Origin: Closterium sp. Naga37s-1
Lineage: Eukaryota > Streptophyta > Zygnematophyceae > Desmidiales > Closteriaceae
Length of the DNA stretch: 64,000 nucleotides
Assembly (NCBI GenBank): GCA_947471745.1
Contig: CANJKZ010000078.1
Span: 3,848,501 to 3,912,500 of the forward strand
Direction: 5' to 3'
Under the pieces are notes generated by a model. It had not been told where the DNA came from. It worked only from the letters and a program-made list of their open reading frames with translations, and searched no databases. Of the stretch, positions 30,815 through 42,174 are shown piece after piece. The stretch's first letter is position 1. Every line of letters starts with the position of its first letter. The position numbers and the translations under genes are program-made.

Positions 30815-32544
30815 CCCACCAAGTTCCTGGAGAACGAGGGGCCGTGGAAGCCCGACAGGAAACCCGAGGGAACTGCCGGGCACAGGAGCGTAGTAGTGTA
30901 GCGAGCAGTGAGTGGTCCCGAAGTGGGATCAGCCAGTGCTACAGAGACCGGCGCAGGAAGCGGAGTAAGCGTCGTCTGGTCGCGGAAGAAACAGTGCGAA
31001 GCTCCGAAGTCCATAGTGAAAGACAACGAAGTGTCCTCCGGAGCAGCTCCTATACTAGTGTCTACACAAGTACCTAAGCTAGCAACATGCGCCTCAGCAA
31101 CACTAGCACCTAAGCTAACAACACTCGAGTAAACAGAGTCACAAGCACTAGAGTCAACAACATCATACATAGCATGAGGAGTTCCTAAGAGATCAAGCAA
31201 CTGAGAAGCCGTCATCCCCCACAAAGCGGGGCCGTACATCTGAACAAGGGGAAGCCAGTCAGGGGCAGGGCCGCCAATGCCATAGGCTGCACGAAGTGTG
31301 TCAGTGAGCTGAGCAAAGCACTGACCCGGTGGGTGGGTGTGGCCACAGGGGAGGCCTCGGCGAGCACCTGTCTGAACGAGATAGGTGCAGGGAGGGTGGA
31401 CGGCACCACGCAACGGCTGACGCGGTCCTGACCCCTGCCCCGGATTCTGCTGCTGCCGCTGCTACTGCTGTGGCTGCTGCGAGAGGAGTGGCTCCTGCTG
31501 CTGCTGCTGCCGCTGAGTTAGGTACCAAGCCGCCACTCTAGCACATGCAGCTGGTGGACCAGTAGGTGCCTGACGAACCCGAGCGTCACCTCCACCAGCT
31601 GCAGCAGGGGAGTAACTAGCCGCTGCACGAGTGGCTCCTCCAACCTCTGTACTCTCGCCACCACCGCTCGCCACGCCACCTTCGCCGCCTCTGCCACCTC
31701 CGCCCGCACCCTGACCGCCCCTCCTGCCACTCCTACCCCTAGACCGCGAAGAAGTCGTAACAGCAGCTGCGGTCACGTCAGTAGCGGCAGTGGTGAGGGA
31801 GGCAGTAAAGGTGGGCAGTTGAGGGACAGTGCACCCGTGAAACAATGGAGGGGGCACAACACCAGAGGTGGAGGCTACCAATCGGAGGTTGCTCTCGACG
31901 TCCTAGAGGGCAGACTCAAGGACCTCGATAGTGAGCTTGCTAGGGTGCTTCAGAAGAAGCGCGTCACGAACCGAGGCAAGGCGGTCAGGGAGGCTAGTGG
32001 CGATGAAATAGATAGTAATCACCATAGGGGGAGGGAGTAGTGCAAGCTGTGCGTCAGTGCAGGCAGCGCGGTAGCTAGAATCAAGTGAGCGCAGGTGAGT
32101 GATCAAGTCAGCAGAGCGCTCAAACGAGGCGAGGTCAGGAAACTAGAATGGGAGGAAAAGCTGACCAAGAGAGACAGTAGTGGGAGTAGCGTAGCGGGCC
32201 TTTATCGCAGTCAGGAACTCACTAGCCGTGCGAACCTGAGTCAAGTGGGCCTCCTCAGACTCAGGGAGGAGGCTACTGAGGGCGATGCAGGGCGCAGCGT
32301 CAAACGAATTCCACGCTGTTAGGTCAGCACGCTGGCGGGCATAACGGTCTATGTCTGCACTGCTTGGGTCAGCGCCGAAGGGTGCAGGGTCGTCGGGCTT
32401 AGGAAGGTCGCCAGAAGTGTGCGCCCACAGAGACTCATGTGCCTGAACCTGACTCTCTAAAAGGCGGCGCGCACGCAGGAGCCAGACCGAGAATTCGAGC
32501 GGCCTACCCTCGGCGTCAAAGCGCAGGACCCTAGGGGTCGTCAT
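30815..32544 (-). pseudogene. gag: Copia G: diverged gag and protease remnant
   Basis: Starts MTTPRVLRFDAEGRPLEFSV at 32544 and stays in one frame apart from three TAG stops (32143-32145, 31903-31905, 31462-31464; the last sits in a Gln run). Gag text ITIYFIATSLPDRLASVRD matches the A-D family. An RGG-like and Gln-rich stretch follows, then CTYLVQTGARRGLPCG with HPPGQC, keeping the C-X13-C-X3-H-X4-C spacing. The protease reads MDFGASHCFFRD (Phe for Ser in DSGA). The copy breaks off after SFSRNLVG near 30820; integrase and RT are absent. Confidence 0.8.
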
Positions 32545-33097
32545 AGCGGAAGCAAAGAGATGGGAAGTGCTGCTACCGAAACCCTAAACACTTAGAGCAG
32601 CTTAGTAGGGCGCGACTGCCAGATTTGGAGGCCTAGGGCGCTACGGGACGCAGGGTAGGGCGCGACACGGCGGGACTAGAAGGGCGCGGCGCTACGGGCA
32701 GGGGTAGCGCGACGTGACGGGACGGGCAGCGCGACGCGACCGGACAAGACGGGCAGGCGCGACGCAGTGTGACGGGATGGGCAGCGCGACGCGGCAGGAT
32801 GGGACGGGACGGACAACGCAACGCGGCGGGACGGACAGGCGCGGCGCATGCGACGGGACGGGACGGGACGGACGCGACGCGACGGGACGGCGCGACGCGA
32901 CGGGACAGCAGGGGCAACGCGACGGGACAGCAGGGGCGACGGGACAGCAGGGGCAACGTGACGGGACGGGACAGCAGGGGCGACGCGACGGCAGGCGCAG
33001 CGAGCGCTAGGGCACGAGAGAGACGAGCGCGAAAGGCGCTAGGGGACAGTACGGGCGTAACGGGCACTAGGGTACGGAACAGGCTCGGGCGCTACTA
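32545..33097 (-). repeat. GC-rich tandem leader of Copia G
   Basis: Units of about 20-22 bp around GGGACAGCAGGGGCAACGCGAC, best from 32690 to 33000. It ends abruptly at 33098, where the inverted-repeat block begins. No primer site or LTR is present, so the element's 5' end is gone. Confidence 0.7.
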
Positions 33098-33829
33098 TTG
33101 GTGCAACCTCACGGTTTGCATTCGGCTTGTTGTCTGTGTGCGTGCATGCGTGTGTGCATGGAATGGTATGAGGGCATGAGATAATATATATTTCATGCTT
33201 ACAATCGTGTGTGAATGATGAGGCATGCTTTTGAATGTGTGTGTCGAGTCAATAGCGAGTTATCGCTAGTCGCGTGTCACGTCGTCGTTTGCGTGTCATG
33301 TGCGGTTTTCTATTTTGTCGTGTGTGGAACGTTCTGCGTGTCGCAGGTGTGTGCAGCAGACTTCCAAGAACTCAATGAAGAATTTATCTTGAAGAACCAG
33401 AGCCATGGTTTCAAGATTCAAGTGATTTCGAAGCTCTCCAAAAGGGTAAACTTCAAGATAGTGAGAATAGTTACATTATAATGTGTAGTGTAACATTTCT
33501 CTTGGTGTAGGCCCTTGTGGAGGGTAGTTTCGAGACCTTTCATGGTTGGGGACAGTGTGGCACTGTTCCACATCAGTGTAACTCGGCTCTTGGGGTTTGT
33601 AGGAGCTGGGAGTCGTTCCCAACTCGTAACTCTTCCTAATTTGTGTTCTAAGATTATAGTGGCTGCCATAGTGTTGTTCGTTCAAACCGACATTGCGTCA
33701 TCAATACTTGATGAAATCGTGCGATGTGAATTGCCTATTGTAGGAGATATCAATTTATAGCAAGTCGTTTGAAGCTGTGAATAGAACGCTATGAACGTTT
33801 AAATCCGCTGTGCAGAAATCCGCTGGGAT
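33098..33829 (+). repeat. Left arm of a long inverted repeat
   Basis: Begins TTGGTGCAACC and ends near GTGCAGAAATCCG. Its complement occurs at 38455-39197, imperfect but alignable throughout. Shared phrases include ACGGTTTGCATTCGGCTTGT, GAATGATGAGGCATG and GAAGCTCTCCAAAAGGGTAA. No open frame of note. The inner end cuts into the 3' end of the transposase. Confidence 0.8.
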
Positions 33830-36019
33830 CACTGCAGGGGTGATGCTGTGTGTGCGGTAAGCTTGAAGCATGGCCTGGGTGATGTGGGCGCGGTAGGAGT
33901 CCAACACCAGCATCGCACGCCTCGTGTTCTGGCCGTGCTGGGGGTTCAGATGGGGCAGCACCTCCTTGGCCAGCCAGGTCTGCACGGCGCTCTCGTCCAT
34001 CCAGTCGTTGTCCTGTGCTTGGCATACGATTCCTGCCAGGCACATAGGGGATAGACGGGCGTCAGCCAAGGAGGGCAAGCTCATCAGGCTAACGGCTCCC
34101 GAATTCCTTGAGCTTACCTTCCGGAATCTCACAGTTGGGCACGTTCTTCAGCTTGAACCAAACCCACGGGCCAGCTTCTCCCCGGATGCGGTGCACGCGA
34201 GCATCACCATGAGTCGAGTCTTCTCGTATCCTGCAGTGCGGATTGAGACCGAGCGCGCGCCACGGTGCTCGATCGTCCTCTCGGCCGGCATCTCAACGAA
34301 GAAGGGCGTCTGGTCCGCGTTGATGATGCGGGCCAGGTCGATGTTGTGCCGCGCCCTGTTGATGCGCACGAACTTCCAGAACGACCCGCAGTCCTTAGCG
34401 CACTCTGCAAAGGGTAACACACGACACGGCAGGAGGGGATGGTTAGAAACAAAGAGCGAGGAACATGCAGTCAAGCATCGAGCGCGAATTCAAGGCCTTT
34501 ACCACTCACCAGCCGATAACCGTTGGCCAACCTTGGTCTTCACATGCATGACCAGGTTCCAGCGGTCACGGAAACACTGGCTCCAGTGAGAGCTCGCGTT
34601 CCAGTTCTTGCCGGGGTGGTGTTTCTTCATCCACTCGCGGCTCCACTTCTATGTGTCTTTCATCGAGATCGCCACCCCATTAGCGCGCTGCAAGTAGACG
34701 TAGCGGTACAACGCCGCCTCCATGTCGGGGTAGTGTGCGTGGCGGCCCCCCCCGTGCATCCACTTGCGGCAGTTCACCGCTCCCTTGTAGACGCCCACAG
34801 CTGCCTCCGCACACCAGCGTCTGATGCAGACGATGGATGCGGTAGATTCCAAGGCTGTCTTCTTCAAGGAGCCGAGCTCGTGGTAGCGGCGCACCCACTT
34901 GAGCTTCTCGCGTACGGTCCATCCGCATCGCCTTTTCTTACTGTCCTTGCTGCGGGGGGAAGGTGGACGGGAGTTGGGATTATGGAGGGTGGGGTCTTTC
35001 GGCTTCGCCTTCTCAGGGAATGAAGGAATCGGGCCTGCAGCCTCCGCATAGTCATCGTCGCTGCCGAGCGCCTCGTTGACCACGATGTCGTCCTTGTTTG
35101 GCGTTTTCTTCTTCTTCTTAGCAGCACCCGTGCTGGATCCGGGGTCACCGTCATTCTTCCGCTTCTTGTTGCTTTTGCGGCGACGAACGGTGGCCTTAGC
35201 AGGGGCTTCCGCGACCTTGCTTTTCCCCTTGTCTGCAGCAGTGATGTGCGGTTGACGCTCCTCCCCCGGACTGTCGTCATCAGAGAGCACCACGCGGGCA
35301 CGCTTTCGGTTGGATTGTAGGCGATGACGCAGCCTCCGCTTAAGAAGCAGAACATCGTCGTCACCCGTGATGTTCCACGGGTCGTCATCGGAGTTTTCAC
35401 CGTCAAATAAGACAGCATCAGCACCTCCCTCCACAGCATCCGTATCCGCCTCCGCCACAGCATCCGCATCTGCATCCGCAATTGCGGCCACATCCGCGGG
35501 CGCAACAGCATCGGCATCCGCTTCCGCCTCCTCTTTCGTCCTTGCTTCCGCATTTGCCTCGTCGTCAGCCTCCGCATTCGCATCCACCGTCGCTCCCGTT
35601 GCATGCGCCGCTGCCTCCGCGTTCTCACCATCAGCATCGGCACCCTTGTCGTTGTCCGAATCACCAGCCCACCACTCTTCCACTTCGTCCTCACTCACAA
35701 CCGGCCGATTCCACTAGTCGTCCTCGTCGATGTCGGCAGGAGCTATTTCATCCCCCGAAGCGCTGACGTCGTGGCCGTTCTCCGGCCAATCCTCCTCGTC
35801 GTCGTCACCATGTTCTTCGTCGCCGTCGTCGCCGTGTTCTTCGTCGCCATCGTCCCCGTCACAGCTCGCACCGGAGGCGGCGGTAGATGTTCCTGCCTTG
35901 CGCGTATTCTTCGCCATGGCTACACGGATGTCATCACCGGGCGAGTTAATTTGCCCGTAGTTATTCACCTGCATGTGAGGGCGATGTGAGGACATGCCTA
36001 GGGGGACTTTGCTGTGCAT
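33830..36019 (-). pseudogene. Pogo-like transposase with two introns, broken
   Basis: Exon 1 (36019-34510): acidic N-terminus, Lys/Arg clusters resembling nuclear-import signals (RRRKSNKKRKN, AKKKKKTPNKD), then a helix-turn-helix part (WTVREKLKWVRRYHELGS). Intron 34509-34405 (GTGAG to GCAG). Exon 2 (34404-34118) has the first DDE Asp in NADQTPFFVEMP. Intron 34117-34033 (GTAAG to GCAG). Exon 3 from 34032 has the second Asp in MLVLDSYRAH. Both splices keep frame. Breaks: TAG at 35714-35716 and 34649-34651, a one-base loss after GEKLA near 34160, and truncation after AVIPA at the inverted repeat, removing the expected third acidic residue. Tc1/mariner-pogo (Jerky/Tigger-like) is the best family match by motif. 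Confidence 0.75.
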
Positions 36020-36189
36020 GGTTACAATAAGCCTACCGAGAGCAAAGGTTGAGTTGAGATCCCAACCTCCTTGAGCACCAAATGAAGTTCAAGCCCGACT
36101 ACCCCCCCCCCAACAGAGTGCCCCTTCCAAAGGTGCCGAGCCGCTCCATTACGAGGAATCTCCTCGTAGAGGACAGCCCTCACGCTGTC

Positions 36190-36305
36190 ATCGTGCTGCC
36201 AGCAGCATTCTGGAAGAATCCATGCGCTGCTGGCAGCAAAACGACGCTGGCAGCATCATTAGATGCTGCCAGCACGGAGGGATGTTGCCAGCAGTGGCAG
36301 CTTTG
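36190..36305. repeat. Cluster of CTGCCAGC / GCTGGCAG motifs
   Basis: At least six copies of TGCCAGCA or its complement lie within about 115 bp, in both orientations, just upstream of the transposase start (minus strand). Such clusters are typical of subterminal transposase-binding sites. That role is inferred. Confidence 0.5.
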
Positions 36306-36423
36306 ATGCATCCCTCACGTGGCAAGTGGAGGCGCTGCATGCATCACCACCGAGGTCGTCCTGTTTCAATGAATCTGGCCCCTGGGTGGTTTCTACACAC
36401 TTTGCAAATGTTACAGAGTACTT

Positions 36424-36546
36424 ATATATTTTTTCCATTTATAAGACTTATAAGACACCCTAAACCATCCCAAATACAAGATAACCCAAGCATTTTGAGT
36501 AGTGTACGAGATAAGACGTATATGTCTACTATCCGGGCGATGATGG
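36424..36546. mobile_element. Probable end of the pogo-like element
   Basis: TTTATAAGACTTATAAGACA, ACAAGATAACCCAAGCATTTT, then TGTCTACTATCCGGGCGATG. The first two parts recur at 6448-6530, and the last is the inverse of 6088-6105. It lies about 400 bp upstream of the transposase start, as expected for a terminal region. Confidence 0.5.
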
Positions 36547-38229
36547 AAATTGGGATTGTTAGAGACTAAGGACGGAGTCTATGAAGATTAGGGGCTGAAA
36601 TATCTCAAAATCGTCAACTACAATTCTGGACAGAAAAGTCGTCGTCACAAGAAACGTCGTCAACGATTAACGCACAATTATAATTCTCTCAAACTCGAGT
36701 ATGTTGTAGCCCTTGACTGTGGCTATCTTTCTAAATTTGAATAGTATCAAAATATGGAGTATAACTCGAGTTATGAACTTCGGCGCACTAGGGGGTATGC
36801 TGCCATAGAAAACGTAACTCAATCTCAATTATCTCACAAGTTCACACAAGAAAGTTAGAGTAGCAATAGAACCAGGTAGGAGGGGATGAGGAGGACGAGA
36901 GGGAAGGTCCCAAGGGAGTCCCCAACCAAGGACACCCCATACCACACAATTCCCCTCTCTATAGGCACCCCAACTTTGACATTTGTCACTTTCCCAACTC
37001 ATGCCATCCACCTCACCCAACTTGACCACACTTGCCAACCTGGTTTGGCACCTCCCAACCACTTGGCAGCATCTACAGTGATGTTGACGAATTTCCCAAC
37101 CCCCAAGAGTCTGTACTCCTTATGGAGTCAACACCACAACTTCCCACAGTCACCACAACCAAATATCAAAAGCATACGAACTTCCAACGTTCGTAACTTT
37201 CTTGTTCGTGCTCCGGTTGAAGCGATACTTGGTTCGCCAGAAAGCTCTTGAGCAGAGGAGTCACTTCAGATATCTGCTCAAGCCAAATAACATTCACACA
37301 CACTCAGAAAAAACAAACCGCACAAAACACAAATTCTTGCATACGCTCACACCACGCATGCAACGCACGAACACATGATGGGAGGCAGACAGACGTGAAT
37401 GCATATGATTGCATCACACAACAGGGATACCGTAGTTGGGAGACCTAGTTATGAATAAAGTGGCAGCAGCAGTAGATGGATATCATCAAACATCCTGCTT
37501 GATTAATGGCAGCTCATTTTTATGGAGAACTAGTTTGAAATCATGGATGTTTTGTGTAAGAATGAGAGCTGTAGCTTTATCCAATGACCAGTCATACCTA
37601 TATAACATGAGCATGAAGAGTAGTGTGTATTTGTTCTCATGCACAGCAGAATATCGCATCTGAATGCTTTTGCATGCACAGAGAAGAACACGCGCGCTTC
37701 TTCATGGAATAGAGAGGTGCTAATGGCAGCTGCTGGCTCCTGCAGGATAGAGGGAAAGATCAGACGAGGCATTGAAGAGATATTTGTAAGAAGTAGTAAG
37801 GTGTAAAGGTAGGCGGGGCGTGAAGGCAGGCGGGTATGGAACAGTTTTCAGGATTTGAAGGCAAGCATAGTGCGGTGTGGGGAAGGATAGAGAGTGATGC
37901 AGGCGGAGGCCAACTAATGATAACTTGCTTGTGCACCAGAATGGCATGCAAAGCGAGCAAGGGTTCTCTTAAGCAAAGCCGCAACACCACACACAGAGGT
38001 CTGCTGCCATGCTGCCACCTGCAATGCTACCACTGCGAAAGAGTCATGATGAGAATGACTGACGGTCGGCTGCTAGAGCATGGCAGACGAGGGGTACAGG
38101 GCTAATAGCCAGAATGATGCACAGAAAAGCCATGGCATCCCTTATACGAACGACAAGGCTCAGCACCCTTGCCCGGCCTCACCCCACTCACCCGCCAATC
38201 ACTCATGAGCATCCAGCCACCCAGCACCC
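36547..38229. other. Non-coding spacer inside the inverted-repeat block
   Basis: No open frame with recognisable content. 36890-37110 has loose repeats of CCAACTT and CACCTC, similar in style to the complement of 60190-60320. The rest is featureless by eye. Confidence 0.4.
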
Positions 38230-38395
38230 CTCTCTCACTCAAAGCGCACCTCCTCCTCCCTCTGTACGTCCATCCTCAAACCTCGACACAGAAACCCAGC
38301 AGCCTCGCCATCTTTGCCTGCAGCCTCTCCCGCACCTCCGCCACGTCAGCAGCCTCTAGCGTGCTGCTGTGGGGGTGAACGGTGCGCTAATGCCG
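38230..38395 (+). repeat. Dispersed repeat shared with 59885-60035
   Basis: Both copies read GCACCTCCT-CTCCCTCTG, AACCCAGCAGCC or CACCCAGCAGCC, GCCTGCAGCCTC, GCCACGTCAGCAGCCTCT, CGTGCTGCTGTGGG and GTGAAC-GTGCGC in the same order. Non-coding in both places. Confidence 0.65.
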
Positions 38396-38454
38396 TAGGA
38401 ATGTTATTGTCACAATAGGCTTGAATGTGCCTAAAACGAAAGATATTGTGCACA

Positions 38455-39197
38455 GACGGATTTCTGCACAGCAGCTTCAAACGTTGATAGCGTTCTGGTC
38501 ACAGCTTCAAATGACCTGATTCAACTTGGATCTGGAGCGTCTTCCTGTCGCCTACAATAAGCAATTTCGATTGCACGATTTCATAAAGCATTGACGACAC
38601 AGCGTTGGTTTAAACGAACGGTACTATGGTAGCCACTATAGTCTTAGAGCACAAGATAGGAAGAGTTACGAGTTGGGAATGACTCCCAGCTCCTACAAAC
38701 CCCAAGAGCCGAGGTACAGTGATGTGGAACAGTGCCACACTGTCCTCAACCACGAAGGGTCTCGAAACTACCCTCCACAAGGGCCTACACCAAGAGAAAT
38801 GTTACACTACAAAAAGTAATGCAACTATTCTCACTATCTTAAAGTTTACCCTTTTGGAGAGCTTCGAAATCACTTGATTCTTGAAACCAAGGCTCTGGGT
38901 CTTCAAGATAAATTCTTCCTTGAGTTCTCAGAAGTCTGCTGCACACACCTGCGACACGCCGAACGTTCCACACACGACAAAATAGAAAAACGCACACGAC
39001 ACGCAAACGGCGACATGACATGCGACTAGCGATAACTCGCTATTGACTCGACACACACATTCAAAATCATGCCTCATCATTCACACACGATTGTAAGCAT
39101 GAAATATATATTATCTCATGCCCTCATACCATTCCATGCACACACGCATGCACGCACACGGACAACAAGCCGAATGCAAACCGTAGGGTTGCACCAA
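38455..39197 (-). repeat. Right arm of the long inverted repeat
   Basis: Inverted partner of 33098-33829; the outer end is GGTTGCACCAA (39187-39197). About 10 bp longer than the left arm, with scattered substitutions and small indels. No matching short duplication is seen outside the two outer ends (GCGCTACTA left, CAAGCGACG right). Confidence 0.8.
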
Positions 39198-39219
39198 CAA
39201 GCGACGGGAAAGTTGATGG

Positions 39220-39900
39220 GGCAGAAGTCTGTGTGGGAGAAGCAGGTGTGGAGCTGGTGGGAGGAGGAGGGGGGGGGGTGTGTGTTCAATATTCATGGGC
39301 CAGAAGTGGGTGCAGGAGAAGCAAGTGCAGTGCGAAGCTGATGGTAAGTCGGGGGAAGGGAGGTGGGAGAGAGAGAGGAAGGGACAGCGCCTGGGTGAGC
39401 AGAGTGTGTGATGTGACCACACAGTAGGGACTGGAATTTGAGGTGCAGACGCTGGTGTGGGAGAAGCAGGAGCGGAGCTGGGAGGGGTGGGGAAGGGGAG
39501 GGGGGCGGAGAGGAAGGGGGAATAGGGAGAGGGCATAGGGAGGGGAGGGGATGGTGCCGTGGTGAATAGTGCGGCCTTATAGTCGGGGGCCGAGCCCGTG
39601 GGCCAGAAGTGGGTGTAAGGGAAGCATTCGCGGAGCTGGGGGGAGGGGGAGAAAAGGGAAAGGAGGAAAAGCAGCAGTGGCTTCTGAGAGGGCTGTGGGG
39701 GACCGTGATAGTGCTGTAAGCGCGCGAACCTGTGGGCCAGGGAGAAGCAGGTGCGGAGCTGGAGGGGGGAAGAGATTGGGAGGAGAGGAGCAGTGTGTTG
39801 ATGAGAGGGATGCAGGGAGGAGAGATGTGGGAGACAGTGCTGTGGACGCATGAGCATGTCAGTATGTGTGGGAGAAGCAGGTTTGAAAATATGCGGGAGC
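39220..39900 (-). repeat. CT-rich dispersed repeat, inverted copies
   Basis: The minus strand shows several units beginning near CTCCGCACCTGCTTCTCC, or the variant CTCCGCGAATGCTTCCC, then a CCCAC-GG block, the same as 3430-4160. The 297- and 206-residue open frames on this strand come from its Pro/Ser/Leu-rich composition. Confidence 0.55.
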
Positions 39901-40300
39901 GTCCGAGCGTCAAGCTGTCTTGCCGTTCGGCATTTGACGCGCGCTTTGACGCTTTGGCCGGTTTTATTTTTCCCGGGCTGACTGTATTTAGTATGGTACG
40001 TCATTTTGTAGTCTGCGATTTTGACGCAAATCTCAATTGTTTGAGATGAAGAAACGAATGTACAAACTCAACCCAACCAACATATGATATAACCCACCCA
40101 ATGCACATCATCTCGCATCTAAAAGACGCAACTCCTCCAACCCCCAATTTCACCATCTCCTCTCCAACCCCTCACTGGCACTCAGAGACCCCTACCTTGG
40201 CCATATCCAGCTATTAAAGTGCTTTTTTCACTTGTCGCTCAAAAGTAGTTGGAGTGAATCCTACCCGCATCCGCATCTCCCCCTACCCTACCGACTCTCA

Positions 40301-40650
40301 CATTGGCAATATCCAGTTTGTTATCTGCCCACTGCCATTCATCAGTAACACCCAACGAATCCCCTATAGCCTCCGCCCGCCCCAGATGCACTCCCCCCTC
40401 GCGCACCCCACCCTCCTTTCCCCTCACCTCTTTCACCCCCCTTCACTTCATTTCATACCCCCCATTCACTGCTCCCTCCAATGACTCTCACACACACCTT
40501 TACCCCACATAGTCCCCTCAACGACTCTCACCTTGACACTATCCAACTTGTCAACCGTACCCCTCCCTCGCCCCCCCCCCTTCCTCCGCTCATCGCCAGC
40601 AGCGCCAAACGCGTCCGCAATGGCTTCCGCCTGCCCCATCCGCGGTCCCA
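40301..40650 (-). repeat. Two exon-like modules, inverted copies
   Basis: The minus strand reads GRAEAIGDSLGVTDEW with DNKLDIANV (about 40390-40301) and GQAEAIADAFGAAGDE with VDKLDSVKV (about 40650-40505), each followed by GTGAGAGTC. They are the same module as 2425-2520. The reading frame is better kept here than at 2797-2900. Confidence 0.5.
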
Positions 40651-41512
40651 TCAGCGGCCCCATCAGCGCCCCCCCACATTCCCGCTCGCTCTATATCGTT
40701 CGTTCGCGTTGTACTTCAGAAGCATGGATGCTGCCAGTCCAGCCATAGCCGTGGGAATCGATGAGTAAGCAAAAAGGACAACAGGGGATTCTAATCTGCA
40801 ATAGAACAACAAGACGGACACGTCCTTCCGGGGCACTGCGATTCGCCTGAACAGGCAACAGCGACCATCAAGAGAAGGCCTGCGACCGATGACGTTACGT
40901 TTGGTGAGCGAAATAATCTCATCAGTGAAACTGGCCGCAAATCCAATTTCTTGTATGTGCGCAACCTTTAGTCTAGACTATGAAGACTAATTAGAGTCTT
41001 AGTAGCTTGCATGGGAAGCTCTGGCCTCAGCTGTGTGAAGGAATTTACTGAAAAACATCAAGACAAAAAGTTCCAGTGATTTCATTGAAGAAGACATACA
41101 AAAACAGAAAACACAAAGCAAGTTATAAGCAAAAGGATTTCGCCCTTTCGCCCTCGCGCCGCGCCTAATTTCAAGCTGAGTTGTACTCGGCTCAATTTCC
41201 AAATCCAACCATGCGCCGAACGCGCCTCGAGTTCAAATTTCAGACTTCCTTGGACGCGCCTTTGATCCGGCGTGACTTCTCTTCACTTCACTTGAACTCT
41301 CGACATTTCAGCCGTGTCCTTCTCCACGTCTGCACGCTTCCTCTTCTTCACTTCGTTTCTCACCATAGGTTCCGCCGCTGCCGTATTCCTTCTTCCACCG
41401 CCCCAACATAAGTAGTTTATCTTCTTCTTAGGTCCTCGCCTTCCCTTAGTCTCATCTCATCAAGGTAGGTCTTTCTTAGGTCGATGTAGGTCGCTCCAGG
41501 TTGTGCTAGGTC
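40651..41512. other. Non-coding spacer before Copia E
   Basis: No supported gene. Repeated TAGGTC phrases (for example GTAGGTCTTTCTTAGGTCGA) lie just before the E insertion point at 41508-41512. Confidence 0.4.
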
Positions 41513-42127
41513 TGTTGGAAGTGTGGGGGACAGGATTGCCCCCCACGCGAAAGACCTCCCTTGACTCGGACCAAGGGAGGGTTCGTTCTTGGAAGGTTGG
41601 GGTGACGGCGGATTGTCCGCGTCGCCACGCAACCGAACTTCCCCCGGTTGGGTCCGAATATTTGTGGGGGCGACACTTGGCAGCCCCACAAGCATACACG
41701 AAAATAGCAAGAGTGCAAGCGAATGTTACAAACATTTCGCTACACTCGCTATTGTTCCTTGTAACACACAATTTTCGGCATGAAGAAACGAACCCGGCAA
41801 AGTCCGAAATTGTGAACGCGGACGTCACGGAATTTGGACGCGGTCCTGAGTCCGAATTTCCGGTGAGTCGCGCGCGGTTAGATGTTACAATTGTGCTTGC
41901 ATGTTTTAGCTATAAAACAGAGAGCAAATTCCAGAGAGTTAACTTCAACTCGTCACTTGTACCCATCCTTGCATTATAAGAATTTTCTCTTTCAATTCTC
42001 AGGCGATTACAGAGATTCAAAGTACCACTGATTCCTTGCTCCAAGCCCGTCGGAACGATCCTAGTCTTGGCTCCTAACTCGCCAAGTAGAATCTGTGGTG
42101 TCACTAGGAGTGAGACGGTTTCCTTCA
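41513..42127 (+). repeat. 5' LTR of Copia E
   Basis: 615 bp, TGTTGGAAGTGTGGGG to TTTCCTTCA. The last 350 bp match 52247-52573 closely, with a 10-base difference near TTAACTTCAACTCG and several substitutions. Confidence 0.85.
41911..41917 (+). promoter_or_regulatory. TATA box in the Copia E 5' LTR
   Basis: TATAAAA after TGTTTTAGC, with the same word at 52370-52376 in the 3' LTR. It is placed about 210 bp from the LTR end, as expected for a U3 promoter. Confidence 0.6.
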
Positions 42128-42144
42128 TGGTATCAGAGCTAGAG
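42128..42144 (+). other. Primer-binding site of Copia E
   Basis: TGGTATCAGAGCTAGAG directly after the LTR: an exact match to the initiator tRNA-Met type over 12 bases. Confidence 0.9.
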
Positions 42145-42174
42145 TAAGAGTGTTCGCTCAATCGTTGCTACGCG

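Noticed and set aside
33098..33829. Inverted-repeat arms as solo LTRs of Copia G
   Set aside because: No primer site follows in either orientation, the ends are not a clear TG..CA pair, and no 5-bp duplication was found.
34523..35989. Plus-strand open frames opposite the transposase
   Set aside because: Antisense to the acidic, Ala/Asp/Glu-rich exon; the minus strand carries the transposase motifs and consistent splice sites.
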